Shown piece by piece: positions 38,720-50,734 of a DNA stretch of 64,000 bases. The position numbers and the translations under genes are program-made. Position 1 is the first letter of the stretch. Each line of letters begins with the position of its first letter. The notes below the pieces were generated by a model. It saw only the letters and a program-made list of their open reading frames with translations. It was not told the origin of the DNA and ran no database searches. The stretch comes from Acanthosepion lycidas (taxonomy: Eukaryota > Mollusca > Cephalopoda > Sepiida > Sepiidae): NCBI GenBank assembly GCA_963932145.1, contig CAWVQA010000061.1:22501-86500 (forward strand). The letters are read 5' to 3'.

Positions 38720-39042
38720 TAATAGCTCGCCACTTGTATTCGTGGATATCCGTCTACTAGGGCGGCAGGCCAATCCCTATTGCTGACGCTCTCTGAGGCA
38801 CATTTTTGTTTGTTCAACAGCCACAGAGCCCACCTGTAGTTTATACTGCAACTCTGCTGATCGTGTTATCTAGCGTGATCAACAATCTGAACAAGTCCAG
38901 CACACTCAAACCCTCGCTCACGATGACTTGTGACATCGTACGAGCACAGCTATCGACGGCCCCAAGTGTTCCGTCTACACAATTTCACTCACAAGGCTTG
39001 AGTCAACCTGTGGTATGGTTTTCAGGAACTTTCCAGATGTGT
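38720..39042. other. Unassigned 320-bp stretch between microsatellite and SINE
   Basis: GC content is clearly higher than in neighbouring DNA. It could be the body of a larger SINE or another short element, since it lies between two TA runs and next to the tRNA-like region, but I do not recognise it and the second SINE copy does not share it. Confidence 0.4.
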
Positions 39043-39156
39043 TGCACGCTGGGATCGCCCCCTCCAGACCGTTAACATCAGGAAATTTCCTTTCTGACAA
39101 ATCAAGAGATTCGAACCCGGGTCACATGATCAGAAAGCGAACGTTCTAACCACTCC

Positions 39157-39160
<4 letters not shown>
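39043..39160 (-). mobile_element. tRNA-derived SINE copy 1
   Basis: On the minus strand the copy begins with a tRNA-like head. Box A is TGGCGGAGTGG (39,160-39,150) and box B GGGTTCGAATC (39,118-39,108), spaced as in a tRNA. A non-tRNA body (CAGAAAGGAAATTTCCTGATG) follows. A second copy lies at 41.6 kb. RNA polymerase III would use the A and B boxes. It is not a tRNA gene because the acceptor stem does not close and the 3' half diverges. Confidence 0.75.

Positions 39161-39226
<66 letters not shown>
39160..39226. repeat. (TA)n microsatellite at the SINE head
   Basis: About 33 TA units abut the first base of the SINE box A region. Confidence 0.93.
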
Positions 39227-39228
<2 letters not shown>

Positions 39229-39419
39229 CTTCAATATGTTTTTATCAAAAATATTATTTTTGTCTATTTTTTTTTAATGACCCAAATTAAACATCGCCTC
39301 CTACCCTTTTGCATTTGTTTATAAACAAGTCCTCGCCAACCTGATTTGAAATTTATTCTTTATCCATCAACCGTCTCAGGTTTCATATATCATTGTTCTA
39401 GATTCTTTCCTATTAATAG

Positions 39420-41340
39420 CGCTGACACAGTTTGTAACTTTCACGGAAGATCGTGTTTTCCATCTTCAATCAATAAACGTTATATTTGCGTGTTTGCATT
39501 CATGTGCGTCAACCTCTCTCTGTTACACCTATTGAGAAGCTCGTCAAAAGTTTCACGCCATCTCAACAGAATATCATCGGGATCTCAAAAAATTTTTTTT
39601 TGCCATCATTAGTCTTTAGAAAAACAACTAGTGAAGTAAAAGGCCCGTAAACTTCACGGAGTAGATTGTATATGGCCTTACTATCCTTCACATCCGATGC
39701 AAGCTGTATTTCATCAGCTTTGTCACTCCACCATTTGTTCTTCATCGCGCGCAAATTTCGCTGCATGTCAGCTTTTATTGTCTTTAACTTTGCTTCTGAT
39801 CACCAGGTAAATCACTGTGAAATAATGCAGAGTGGAGTTTATTCTTCTCTGCCAAGATCCTTTCTATGCCTCGTAAACTGCCTCCTTGAAAGAATTCCAG
39901 TTATTTTCCCTTACTAAAGCATCCATCATATCAATTAGATGAGATTAGATTTTGGAAGTGATACCTCTCTCCGCCTTTCCTTTTTACGGACAATACACTT
40001 GACCACTTGATGGTCAGCCCAATATTCCAGCCCCATACATCACACACACAGTACATAGATCTCGTACATCACGGCGCCTCACAAAAACGTAGTCAGTCAT
40101 GTGCCACTGTTTTGATCCAGGTTGCATCCATGACTTACATTTGTTCTTTTGTTGAAACATTGTGCTGCTAATGAACAGGTCCAGTTCCGTGTACATTTGC
40201 AACAACATGAGACCATTGATGTTGCACTTTCCAACCCATTGTTTACCAAGAAACTTCCATGCAATCGCGACCCATCCGTGCATTAAAATCTCCAAGAATT
40301 AAAATTTTGCAGGTACTTTCCTAAGAAGACTTTAGTTCGTCATAGAAAGCTTCCTTTACTTCATCTGTGCAAACCATAGTTGGTGCATAAAGACCAATCA
40401 AGGTTGCATATTTTCCACATACTAGACGAGCTCTCATAGTGATCATTCTATCATTGACACCTTTCGGAAACTCTTCCAACTGATGTTATTGATGTTCTTA
40501 TGGCAAAAGCAACATCTGATTCTCTTTTTCCCTTCTTCCTTCCACTCCAGAAAAACGTATAGCCACCAGATTTCTCCATGAAATGATTCTCCCCAAGAAA
40601 TCTAATTTCCAAAAGGGCCATAACATCCATATCATATCTTTGGAGCTCCTTAGCAACCAGTGTAGATCCTCTCTCAGGTGCTGTACATTTGCTTCAATGT
40701 CAAGTGAAGTACGCACATTCCAGCACCCAAAATTGAGTGGTTTGCACACAGCAGCATGATTACGACCGGTCCAAAGCTGCGGAGGCATGGAATATCTGCT
40801 GGGTCTTTCACATCTGGTTCCAGAGCCCTTATTACAATTGAGTTCGATTGTATTAAATATCTTCATTATAATGCAAGTTGTCTTTTTAGGCTACGTCCAG
40901 CCGTAATTCTACATTAAGATAACAAGTGCAGAAAAGACCTCCCGATATTAAGCAATACCTGTGCATGAAGCTTTTATAGTGGGCAAAGGCAGTGCACAGA
41001 GATGGCCCCACTTTCTAAGCAAAAGATGATATTTAAAAAAAAAAAAAAAAGAGCAAGTTGTCATCATTGGATACCATCAAAAGCCGCAGGTGTTATAGAG
41101 ATTTCTTTCTAAGGAGCACATCTCTCCCAGTAGTTTAATCGCACCCTCATCGCACTACAACAACATGGGTTTTACATCATTTACACTTATTTTGACTCCA
41201 GCTTGGAGGAGAGGCAAATATTTAGCCATAGCTGGGACGCTAACAGATGCTACCACCCCGGGTCAGTGTGGATCTGGGAACAGCAGCAATTAAGTGGTGG
41301 TTCCATGCTCCTAAAAACCTCCTGATGAGAAGCCTTGCTG
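39420..41340 (-). pseudogene. RTE-like LINE remnant (endonuclease and linker)
   Basis: On the minus strand an apurinic-type endonuclease starts near 40,750 with LNFGCWNVRTSL, typical of the RTE family often annotated in host genomes as craniofacial development protein 2-like. The middle is frameshifted. The endonuclease end (40,295-40,014) reads GKCNINGLMLLQMYTELDLF, PGSKQWHMTDYVFVRRRD, with the DYV motif kept. The linker before RT (39,766 to about 39,420) reads MKNKWWSDKADEIQ and YNLLREVYGP. The RT itself is lost. The stretch 40,870-41,340 upstream is probably its 5' region, ending at a microsatellite. Confidence 0.75.
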
Positions 41341-41419
41341 TATAAACATATATATACATATATATATAAACATATATATATATATATATATATAAACATA
41401 TATATACATACATATAAAC

Positions 41420-41451
<32 letters not shown>

Positions 41452-41503
41452 GAACATATATGTATATATATGTATATATAGATATAAACATATATGTACA
41501 CGC

Positions 41504-41538
<35 letters not shown>

Positions 41539-41546
41539 CATATATG
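41341..41546. repeat. Degenerate (TA/CA/TG)n microsatellite
   Basis: About 200 bp of TATA interrupted by CATA and TGTA units. The long minus-strand Tyr/Ile/Met frames across it are repeat artefacts. Confidence 0.93.
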
Positions 41547-41574
41547 CTAGCACACAACGTTTGGGTCAAAGGTG

Positions 41575-41684
41575 ACGCATGCTGGGATTGCCCCACTCCA
41601 GGCCGATAACATCAGGAAGTCTCCTTACTGACAAATCGATGAGATTCGAACCCGAGTTTCATTGTCAGAAAGCGAACGTTCTAA

Positions 41685-41686
<2 letters not shown>
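41575..41686 (-). mobile_element. tRNA-derived SINE copy 2 (head truncated)
   Basis: Aligns with copy 1: GCTGGGAT, CCCC.CTCCAG, AACATCAGGAA, the box B GGGTTCGAATC (41,653-41,643) and TTCTGACAATG. The copy is cut at GGTTAGAACG, inside box A, where a TA run begins. Confidence 0.75.

Positions 41687-41744
<58 letters not shown>
41684..41744. repeat. (TA)n microsatellite at the truncated SINE head
   Basis: A pure TA run replaces the missing SINE box A. Confidence 0.93.
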
Positions 41745-41748
<4 letters not shown>

Positions 41749-42020
41749 AAATATAACAGACAATTAATGTGTATTATGTTTGAACATGAGCCGTTCTAAA
41801 CTTCGTATGGTTGCTTTAATTTGGGTGAAAATAAAGCCATAAATTGTCCAACATTTGAAATATTTTTTATAAAGCCATTTTCAGAGTGGTTATACGGACA
41901 TTTAAACAAAGTTATTCACCATCAAAGATGATATTCTGTGATGTTGGCATAGAAGATCGCTATGCTAGAATAACGGTCACCGAATAGCAGACGCAAGCCG
42001 TAAATTCTATGACGTCGTAT
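41745..42020. other. Unassigned region upstream of gypsy element 4
   Basis: No LTR matching the 3' LTR at 45.7 kb is present here, so gypsy element 4 appears 5'-truncated. The last part (from about 41,940) may already be the start of its gag in a broken frame. Confidence 0.45.
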
Positions 42021-42021
42021 C

Positions 42022-42815
42022 ATGTGGGAGACCGAAATATTAATGTTATGGGAACGAAGGTACGAAGATCTATATAAATTTGTCTGCAGAAATTGGTCAG
42101 ACGCAAGAAAAGTACGACTACTACTAAGAAAATTAGGCACATGCGAATATACAAAATTCGTAGATTATATCCTACCGAGGAAAACAAATGAGTTAACTTT
42201 CAAAGAAGCCATAAAACTGTTAACAGAACTTTCAGCCCTAATACCTCACTATTCCACAAAAGATGGAAATGTCTGAATCTAACAAAAAAGGAGAGCGAAC
42301 ATTACATAACTTTCGCTTCCATTGTAAACAAATATTGTGATGATTTCAAGTTATCGGAACTCAGCCCGGACAATTTCAAATGTTTAATATACGTCCAAGG
42401 CCTGGTTTCAACCAAAGGCGCGGAAATTAGACGCAGAATCCTTACTAAATTGCAGAGTGAACAAGATTTGACACTTCAGAAACTGGCCAAAAACTGCCAA
42501 AGATGCATAGGTGTAAAGACCCAAAAAAAGATATAGAAGCTGACATCGCGCACATACGTAAAGTACGAAGACAAACCAACTTTCCCTCCTCACAAACAAA
42601 CCAAACCAATTTTCCCTCCTCAAAAGCAGGTAAAACAAAATTTTCTACTTCAAAAAGTCAATATCAGAAAAAAATACCACCCAGTCCATGATATCGCTGT
42701 GGGACTTGGCATTGGTATAAAGACTGTCCATACCGTCTTAAAACTTGTCTATCATGCAAAAAAGTAGGACATAAAAGTTCTCATTGTTGGATTAGAAGAG
42801 AAAGCAAAAGCAGAA
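42022..42815 (+). pseudogene. gag: Gypsy 4 gag (broken)
   Basis: The frame 42,022-42,276 shows the capsid motif VRLLLRKLGTCEYTKFVDYI and LPRKTNELTFKEA. The rest of gag is frameshifted. A second capsid piece lies at 42,340-42,460 and a Ser/Thr/Lys-rich linker at 42,500-42,690. A zinc-knuckle end is readable at about 42,715-42,790 (CPYRLKTCLSCKKVGHKSSHC). Confidence 0.75.
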
Positions 42816-42823
42816 TAAGAATC

Positions 42824-44640
42824 ATGAGGCCTGACCAAGCAGATGAGATTAACATAAGAAAATACGTGCAAGTAGAAATGCAAAACAGAAAAGTCAGACT
42901 ACAGTTGGATCCCGGGTCGGATTTAACTATTATTAATGTACAAACATGGAGAAAACTGAACAAACCTACCATGTTAAGAACCGATAAAATTGCTAGATCG
43001 GTAACTGGGAGAAAAATAAAATTTGAGGGTGAAGTGATTACAAATGGAATGACCAAAAAATTGAAAATGTATGTGCTAAGAAATACAGAAAACTTATTCG
43101 GTACGGACTGGATGCAAAAATTCGAACTTTGGGATTTACCAATAAATACGTAATGCCAAAATGTAAAAAGTTTATCGACCGAGGCAGATAAATTAAAAGA
43201 GAAACTAAAAGAGAATTTCCCCGAAGTATTTTCAGCAGGTCTCGGAAGATGTAAGAAAATGGCAGCAAATATAGAAATAAAAGAAAACGTTCAACCTATC
43301 TTCAAGAAAAAAAGGAACGTACCGTTTGCTTCAATAGAAAAAATAGATGAAGAATTGGCTAGACTCGAAAACACCAGCATATTGACAAAAGTAGAATACA
43401 GTCAATGGGCCGCACCCACGGTTTACGTAAAAAAAAATCAGGGGAGATTCGAGTATGCGCTGATTTCTCAACGGTTTTGAACGCAGCGATAAAAGATTAC
43501 CACTATCCTCTACCCAATCCAGAAGAAGTATTCACAAAATTAACGGCGGAAAATTTTTTTCAAAAATAGATTTAAGTGATGCGTACCTACAAATCCCAGT
43601 CGATGAGAAAAGTTCAAAATTACTGTGCATAAACACACACAAAGGATTATACAGATACCAAAGATTACCATTTGGGATTAAGGTCGCACCGGCTATATTC
43701 CAACAGACAATGGATACTATTGCATACCTGGATGACGTATTGATAAATAGCGAAAATGTTGAACAACACTGGTATCACATACAAGATACAAGGAGAATAC
43801 AAAGCTATGGGTTTAAGGTAAAAGAAAACAAGTGCGATTTTTTTATGAAGGAAATAAAATACCTGGGCCATATCATCGATCAAGAAGGAAGACAACCAGA
43901 CCCTGAAAGGGCAACGGCAATAAAAAAAAATACCAGTTCCAAAAAACATAGCAGAATTACAAAGTTTTCTCACATGCATAAATTTCACGCACCACTGAAC
44001 GAACTGCTGAAAAAAAGAAAAAGTTTGGGAGTGGACAGATGAATGCCAGAAAACGTTTGACAAAATAATTAAGACGTTAACTTCGGATTTATTTTTGGCA
44101 AACTACGACCCAAAATTAGAAATAATAGTAGCAAGTGACGCGAGCGCATGCTTCAAGAACCCTATTACCTGCAGAGAAAAATTACTCACAAATAGAGAAA
44201 AAAGCCCTGGGAATTATTTTTGCAGTCACAAGATTTCATAGATATGTCTATGGTAGATTTTTTACTCTACAGACGGATCACAAACCGTTATTAACAATAT
44301 TTGGTTCGAAGAAAGGTCTACCGGTTTACACTGCCAATGGGTTACTAAGATGGGGTACAATTCTATTGAATTACAATTTCAGATTGGAGTATCTACCAAC
44401 GAAAAAAATCGGGCATGCGGATGGTCTGTCGAGACTTATACCAACGAAAACAGAGCCATTGGAAGACTCTGTAATCGCAGCCTTACGACATGAAGAAGAT
44501 ATCAGGACAGTACTATGTTGTACAGTTCGAAACCTCTCCGTCACACTACAAGAGATAAAAAATAAAGCAATAAATGATGAATTCATAAAAGAAACAAAAG
44601 CAAAAATAGCAGAAAAAAAATAAGCAAATATCGGTCAGCT
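42824..44640 (+). pseudogene. pol: Gypsy 4 pol, protease to RNase H (broken)
   Basis: Protease lies at 42,824-43,153: the active site DTGS appears as DPGSDLTII (codon change T to P) and the end as LFGTDWM. RT N-terminus: 43,259-43,480, ending YALISQRF at a frameshift in an A-run. Palm: AYLDDVLIN near 43,722 keeps both aspartates. Thumb: KYLGHIIDQEG near 43,860. RNase H: the DASA motif near 44,140 is frameshifted, then EKKALGIIFAVTRFHRYVYG and TDHKPLLTIF (44,200-44,310). The linker HADGLSRLIP follows at 44,415. Several frameshifts and a small deletion before the catalytic motif. Confidence 0.85.
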
Positions 44641-44657
44641 TTTCTTTATGCGATAAT

Positions 44658-45655
44658 GTGCTACTTTATAATAAAAGGGTAGTAATTACCAAAACATTAC
44701 AAAAGCGAATCCTAAAGGATTTTCACATGGGCCATCCAGGGAAAAATAGAATGAAATCGCTAATGCGAAGCTATGTATATTGGCAAAACATGGACCAGGA
44801 CATTACACAGATGGTGGAAAAATGCAAGGGTTGTTCCTTAGCAACCAAAGCACCGCCAATCATCCATAAGCCATGGCCAGTGACAGACCATCCGTGGTCA
44901 AGAATACACGCAGATTATGCAGGTTTAATAAATGGTTTTTACTATTTGATCATAGTGAATAGTTATAGTAAATGGCCGGAAGTGTTTCGTTGCAAAAATC
45001 CTACTTCCGAAACTACCATAAATTGCCTCCACGAACTTCTAGTCACAGATAATGGAACGCAATTCATATCAGCGGACTTCCAAGAGTTTTGCGAAATTTT
45101 TCAAATCAAACATATCAAATCCGCGCCGTATCACCCAAGATCAAATGGGCAAGCGGAGAGATTTGTTGATACACTCAAAAGAGCGTTAAGAAAAGCATTA
45201 CAACAATTTTTACAGGTATATCGAATTACGCCAAATAATGATACGCCATCGGCATTATCACCCGCAGAAGTGATGTTCGCCAGGAAAATCAGATCAGTGT
45301 TTGATAAGTTGCTACCAAAACAAACGAAGCAAATAACACAGTCGTGCGTACTAAAAAGAAAATTCCACCCAGGAGAAAAAGTTTTTTTAAAGCATATAAA
45401 AACAATACATCTTGCTGGGAACAAGGTACAATTGAAAAAAGAATCGGGAATATGGTTTACATAGAACAGGGACCCAAATTCTCACATAAAAGACATGTAA
45501 ACCAAATAAAAAAGAGACTGTTAGAGGACTCTAACAGTCCACCTCAGGAAGAAGTGATGGATACGATTTCGATACATTTGATATACAAAGGCCGCAAACA
45601 ATGCCAGAACCACGAAAATCGTCCAGAAAAAGGAAGTTCACAGAACCTTTGGTAA
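44658..45655 (+). pseudogene. Gypsy 4 integrase and C-terminal tail
   Basis: A 268-codon frame (44,658-45,464) holds the integrase. Zinc head H-x3-H ... C-x2-C (HMGHPGKNRMKS; CKGCSLA). First catalytic aspartate in HADYAG, second in VTDNGTQF, glutamate in NGQAERFVDT. Between TTINCLHEL and the second aspartate about eight residues usual for the family are missing, an in-frame deletion. A +1 shift moves the C-terminal domain to the overlapping frame ending at 45,655 (EKRIGNMVYIEQG). This is the best preserved coding part of the element, but the deletion and shift argue against activity. Confidence 0.85.
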
Positions 45656-45717
45656 TAGATCCAAAGAGAAAAAAATATTAAAAACCCCTGCTACGCAAAA
45701 GCTTCGGAAGGGGGGGG

Positions 45718-46037
45718 TGTTATGGGAACTTACCCATAATAATAATGGACTATTCCTGACATTATAAATACTGCGCCTCTCAAGAGGTAGGGGGATATTG
45801 TAAGACGAGGAGAGATTATTGAGAGCATATTGTAAGGACAATGGAATAGTGATACTTGTCGAGACAACATAATTCACTCTAAACAAATCTGATAGTCATT
45901 ACTAATACTTCTAGTTCTTTGTATTATATTTCTGTTGTAATATATCTTTGTATTCCATACCTGTGTTCGTGTTATTCTTTCATTGGTTCTAACTTTGGAC
46001 CATCACCGTGGAACTTGGACCACAACAATTAACAACA
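45718..46037 (+). mobile_element. 3' LTR of gypsy element 4
   Basis: A polypurine tract (GGAAGGGGGGG, ending at 45,717) precedes TGTTATGGGAAC. The proposed end is ...AACAACA at 46,037, giving 320 bp. A TATA box (ATTATAAATACTG, about 45,758) sits 40 bp in. No matching 5' LTR is in the window, so the right end is inferred from the CA. Confidence 0.7.
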
Positions 46038-46048
46038 GAACCATATGT

Positions 46049-46300
46049 CTAGATGCATTGTAATGTGTTGTAACTAGTTTGAAATGTAATTTTGTTGAGT
46101 GTGGGCTGCTTTATTTTAATGTAGATGGCTTCCAATATCTGAAGGTCCTTTTTACGGCCTGTCTCTGCTATTCCGCGACCGTTATCGTCGCATAGCAATC
46201 TCCTAAAAATATTCATTTTTACATCGATCGGCATGTAGTAAAGTGGCCGACGTAATTATTTATGGATTCGGTTTGATCAGGAAGACAGTTCCTTAAGTGA
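46049..46300 (-). pseudogene. Possible Penelope-like GIY-YIG endonuclease tail
   Basis: The minus-strand frame ends with LQILEAIYIKIKQPTLN, which resembles the C-terminal end of the GIY-YIG endonuclease of Penelope-like elements. Upstream, in other frames, YEFKCHLRNC may be a further piece. Short and broken; it may be host-unrelated noise, but the end motif is characteristic. Confidence 0.45.
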
Positions 46301-46771
46301 CATTTGAACTCATAAATGTCTATCCAGACGCCTATCCGACCACAGCTCTATTAGGACCCATTTAAACACACCCACAAACTTACCTGACTCCATCCGAAAC
46401 ATGCTAGTAGAAAATAAAAACATAATAACCTTATCGACATGTAAAATGAGATAAAATAATGGAAGCCTTGATAATAAAAAAGAAAAAATCCAACTCTCAA
46501 TAATATTAACTACGAACACGGCCACAATGGCCTGTGTTCGAAAAATAAAACATCCCTCTAGAAACCCATATACCCAACCCATATACCCAGTTAAAAAGTA
46601 AAAATAAAATCATCCTTGATAATGGCTAACAGTATAGCCAAAAATGCTCAGAATTACAGAACATTTGGACAGTTTCTACAAACTCTGTGCCCAGAAAAGA
46701 AAAAACTTATTCGAACACAAAAATACTAAATAAAAAGCTTAATCGCAGTACCTTGTCTGTCGTCTTTAATG

Positions 46772-46772
<1 letters not shown>

Positions 46773-46868
<96 letters not shown>
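46773..46868. repeat. (CA)n(TA)n compound microsatellite
   Basis: About 27 CA units followed by about 21 TA units. Confidence 0.95.
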
Positions 46869-46869
<1 letters not shown>

Positions 46870-47525
46870 CAATTATGAATAAGTAAGTTTGAAAATACGT
46901 AATTAAATTTTATTTTAATTTTTACAATACCGTATATAGTTTATTAGTAAATAAAATATAGTATTTTAAATCTTTATAAATAAAAAAAATAAATATAAAA
47001 ATGACTTAATCATATTTGAAAGCTCCGTTAAGAAAATCCCAATATATTTTATAAAATAAATAAAAAATAAATAAAAATATCAATTGTATTGTACATATAG
47101 GAACTATTTAGGATTTTCATAGAGACAATGAGGTATTATGGTTGATGTAGTAAGAAAGGCTAATAAGTATGCGTTGTCTTGATGTTAGGAATATTGTTTG
47201 TATGATTGGGTCAGTGCTTGTGGCTAGCTAAGTTTAAAGTTAAGACAGATGAAGAACGTCCTTTTCTCCCATCTTCCATTTTGTCCTTGTGCCACATTTT
47301 CTGTATATAATAGAAATAAATATCAGGAAGTTTCCAGCAGTCAGCTCTGACAGTCGGGCCGAATATTCTTGCTGTAACATTCTCGTTTATGTTTGTATTA
47401 CTGTTTCTGTTGATATATTTGCTTAACCCAGTTCCTATCTTTGTGTCTTTATTTCTGGTCCTAAGAAGGCCACAGCAATAAGGACGCTAGTATCAACAGA
47501 CAGAAACCACGTTTAACCTCTAACC
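46869..47525. other. Non-coding; possible solo LTR at about 47,183-47,500
   Basis: The right half has LTR-like signs: TG start at TGTTAGGAATATTG, a TATA-like TGTATATAATAG near 47,303, and a CA end near 47,502. I find no target duplication or second copy, so this stays unproven. The left half is plain AT-rich DNA. Confidence 0.3.
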
Positions 47526-47946
47526 CAGTGGTTCTCAACCTCTTTTTTACTCATGTACCACTTTTCCCTTCTTTTTTTTTTCTTGGTGGACCCCTTAATA
47601 GTTATTTGACATAAGACAACAATATTCTATTTTTCACTAATAAAAATTTAAGGTTTTAATTAAAGAAATATTATACAATTAAGCTTTATTTTTAAATGAA
47701 AACTAATTTAATGCAAATAAATTATTCTACAATAATAATAATAGTAATAATTATAGTAATAATAATTTTTATTGACCAATATCTTGTATAGTTTCTTCCA
47801 TGGTCAAGCCGATGAGGCGCAGTTATGCACACTGGTTAAAAATTTTAATAAACCAATTTAAGTGTGTGATTTGAAAAAAAAGAAAGGCATATTTATTCAA
47901 TGAGATCCCTGTGGTTGGTGCTGCTCAGCGAGTTTCTTTATATCTG

Positions 47947-48091
47947 TGAAATGAGCTGGCAAGACTCTTATTCCTTAACAAGGATTTATTTAACGAAACA
48001 TTCCCTGACTAAGCAATTCGTCAACTGAAGAATGTTAATAAGGGAGGTAATTGCCATAACAAAAATGCCAAGGGCAGATAAGTATAATACA
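47947..48091 (-). mobile_element. 3' LTR of gypsy element 5
   Basis: Reads TGTATTATACTTATC...GCTCATTTCA on the minus strand, 145 bp. It matches the 5' LTR block for block (AACGAAACATTCCCTGACTA, GAATGTTA.TAAGGGAGG) and has the uninterrupted site GGATTTATTTAACG where the other LTR holds a MITE. Confidence 0.88.
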
Positions 48092-48107
48092 TTCTCCCAT
48101 CCTTTTT
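48092..48107 (-). promoter_or_regulatory. Polypurine tract of gypsy element 5
   Basis: AAAAAGGATGGGAGAA on the minus strand lies directly against the TG of the 3' LTR, as required for plus-strand DNA priming. Confidence 0.8.
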
Positions 48108-48109
48108 AT

Positions 48110-49290
48110 TTATTTATTTACAGTTCTTGATATCTCTTTAGCCTACGAATTTCCCGTTGGGATCGTCTGGGTATCTCAGGATTTCTTGATATTACATGAG
48201 GTGGGGTAGTCTTTAGATCACTTGGAGAGGAAGTTGTAATATCTTGGTTAATGCTAGTTTGTAAATCGTTACTATCTACTTCAAGTTTTTCGTCTGAATT
48301 GTTTTCATTAGTGGATGTAGAATCATCTAAATCTTTCTGGATGTTATCATCTACGGCTTCCTCACTTTGTAATGAATTCCTTGCTGGTGCTAAGTCACTT
48401 ACAGATTCGCGTCCATTGGTGAATCATGTGAGCATATTGTGGGTTTGCTTCCAGTAATAGTACTTCGTCAACCAATGGTTCATACTTATTGGCTCGGGCA
48501 TGGCGACGCAAAAGAACAGGTCCTGACGTAGATAACCAAGTAGGTAAGGAATGGCTGCTGAGAGTTCGCCGTTGGTATGAAAAGAGTCTTTCATGCGGTG
48601 TGGCATTAGTAACAGTACAAAGGAGAGATCTTATGGAGTGTAATACTTCAAGCAATACTGTTTCCCATTGCGATCCTTTAAGATCTCTTGAGGTTAAGGC
48701 CAATGAGATGTGCTTCCAGATAATACCGTTCACACTGACCATTTCCTTGAGGGTGATAAGGCGATGTCCGGCTAGTAGCGATTCCAAGATTGGTGAGATA
48801 TTCGCGTAATTCCCTTGATACGAATGATGTTCCTCTGTCTAAATGCCAAATACTGTAAATATCTGATTTAGATTCTGTATTATTGAGTCTGTATTTGTGC
48901 TTTTACATGCAAAGGCAAAAGGGAAATGCGAGTACTCATGTATCACTGTAAGTAGCGGTTTTTCGAAGTTGAAGGAAGGGATCCCTTAAAGTCAATGCTA
49001 AGTCGTTCTATCGGTTGTGTTGCTTTGACCAGGCGTCATGCTTCTGGTGTATAGAAACGTGGTTTTCATCTAGCACACACTGCACATACTGTACACACTC
49101 TTTTAACATCTTCAGTAGAGTATGGAAAATTTCTTACTTTAACAAAATGAGCCAACCTGGTTATACCAGGATGACAAAGATTTTCGTGTATTTCTTATAG
49201 TTTTTCTATTTTGGTGAGTGCATTGCACTGGATGCGTGAGAGCGTAACAGCTGGGATATTGTTTTTTCCTGGTCGGTACATAATGTCATA
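48110..49290 (-). pseudogene. Gypsy 5 integrase and tail (broken)
   Basis: The zinc head is readable at about 49,200-49,080 (HENLCHPGITRL; CTVCAVCAR). The first aspartate region (IERLSIDFKG) is near 48,990. The core between is damaged and the second aspartate is not seen. The C-terminal part, 48,787-48,395, reads QWETVLLEVLHSIRSLLCTV, PHERLFSYQRRT and LLLEANPQYAHM, followed by an acidic, Ser/Asn-rich tail to about 48,120. Confidence 0.75.
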
Positions 49291-49291
49291 C

Positions 49292-50692
49292 TCATAACAT
49301 CCCAATTCCATTCTTCATCGTTCGATCTTGCTGTTCTTGATCTTTCCATGCCTTTTTTGCATCAAACATGAAATTAACAGCTTGCTGATCTGTGACTATC
49401 ACAAAACGCCGCGATGATAAATAATGTGACCATTTTTTGACAGATTCAGCTATTGCACAAGCCTTCTTTTCTACAGAAGAATGTTTTTCTTCTGTAGTCG
49501 TTAGTGTACGTGAAAAGAATGCCACTGAGCGGTTTCCTTGATTCACAGTGGCCGCAATAGCAGTATCAGAGGCATCTCCTACGAGAGGAATGCTTTCATC
49601 AATCGAGTATAGTAAAGCCTTTTCAATTTCTTCCTTAAAGTTTTCAAATGTTTTTACCGATTCTGAATCAAGAGGGAATGAGTCATCTGTTATTAAGGGT
49701 CTAATTTTGTCAGAGAATTTGGGTATCCACCGAGAGTAGTAAGAGAATAATCCAAGCACTCGGCGCAGTGAGGTTTTGTTCTGAGGAACAGGTAGTTCTC
49801 TTAATGGTCGTAGACGTTCTGCATCAGGTCTAAGTAGGCCATGTGATATGCTGTAGACGAGAAAATCAATGGATGTTTTAGAGAAAACATTTATCTTCGT
49901 TGAGGGTGAGGTTGTACCGTGTAGCAATCTTTTTAAATTTTTCCAAGTTCTCGTGTTGTTCTTGTTGATTTTCTACGACAATGCTGTCTACATAGGCATT
50001 ACACATCCGTTAAAATATTTTCCTTAATAATCTTATCCATTATCCTTTGGAAACACGCGACACCGTTAGTCACTCCAAAAGGAATTCTACAAAATTGGTA
50101 AAGTTTACCATTAGCTTCGAATGCCGTGTAGGGCTTATCTTCTTTTTTTTATTATTGGTATCAGGTGATATGCACTCTTCAGATCCAATGAGTTGTAAAT
50201 TTTATATTTTGCTATTTCTTGAGCCAGATCATCTATTCTTGGTAATGAATAAGCATTTAATCTGGTAAATGTTCTACTGTAATCGACTACAAGTCTCTTT
50301 CTTTGACGCTCATTCGTTACTATTAAGACTTGAGCCCTCCAAGCGGATGTACTTTCCTCAATTACACCCTCCGGGATCATTTTATCAATCTCAGGCTGTA
50401 TGAAACGCCTGTCACCCTCTCCAAATCTTTTAGATTTAGTTGTAGTAGGTTTACAGTCTGGATCAATGTTGGGGAATAAAGATGGTGTGTCCACTAACGC
50501 AGAGGTTACGCTACAGGAGATAGGATGAGAGATTACGAGACCTTTCTTAGAGCCACCGAATGCAAATGATATGGTGGAAGATTGTGACATGAAATCTTGG
50601 CCAAGAATAATATCTGAGCAGAGGTTGGGTAGGACTGAAAGTTTTACATTTGGATACCATTCACCTAGTACACTGTCCTTTGATAGAGGCAT
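49292..50692 (-). pseudogene. Gypsy 5 RT and RNase H (broken)
   Basis: The first frame (50,692-50,135) covers the protease end (DIILGQDFM) and RT fingers (VVDYSRTFTRLNAYSLPRID; YNSLDLKSAYH). After a frameshift, the palm (about 50,130-49,930) carries the catalytic tetrad as YVDS within NAYVDSIVVE. The frame 49,927-49,292 holds the thumb (LRRVLGLFSYYSRWIPKFSD) and RNase H (LVGDASDTAIAATV; EKKACAIAESV; VTDQQAVNFMF). Confidence 0.82.
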
Positions 50693-50734
50693 TAAGTGAT
50701 GATGACGCCATGGGTACGTTACCAGTAGCAGGTT

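Noticed and set aside
39043..39160. A tRNA gene
   Set aside because: Box A and B are present, but the acceptor stem does not pair, the 3' half is non-tRNA, and a second copy shows it is a SINE.
41240..41596. 118-codon Tyr/Ile/Met-rich frames
   Set aside because: Translation of a TA/CA microsatellite.
47183..47502. A solo LTR as a firm call
   Set aside because: It has a TG start, TATA-like box and CA end, but I find no target duplication or relative, so it is kept only as a low-confidence note.
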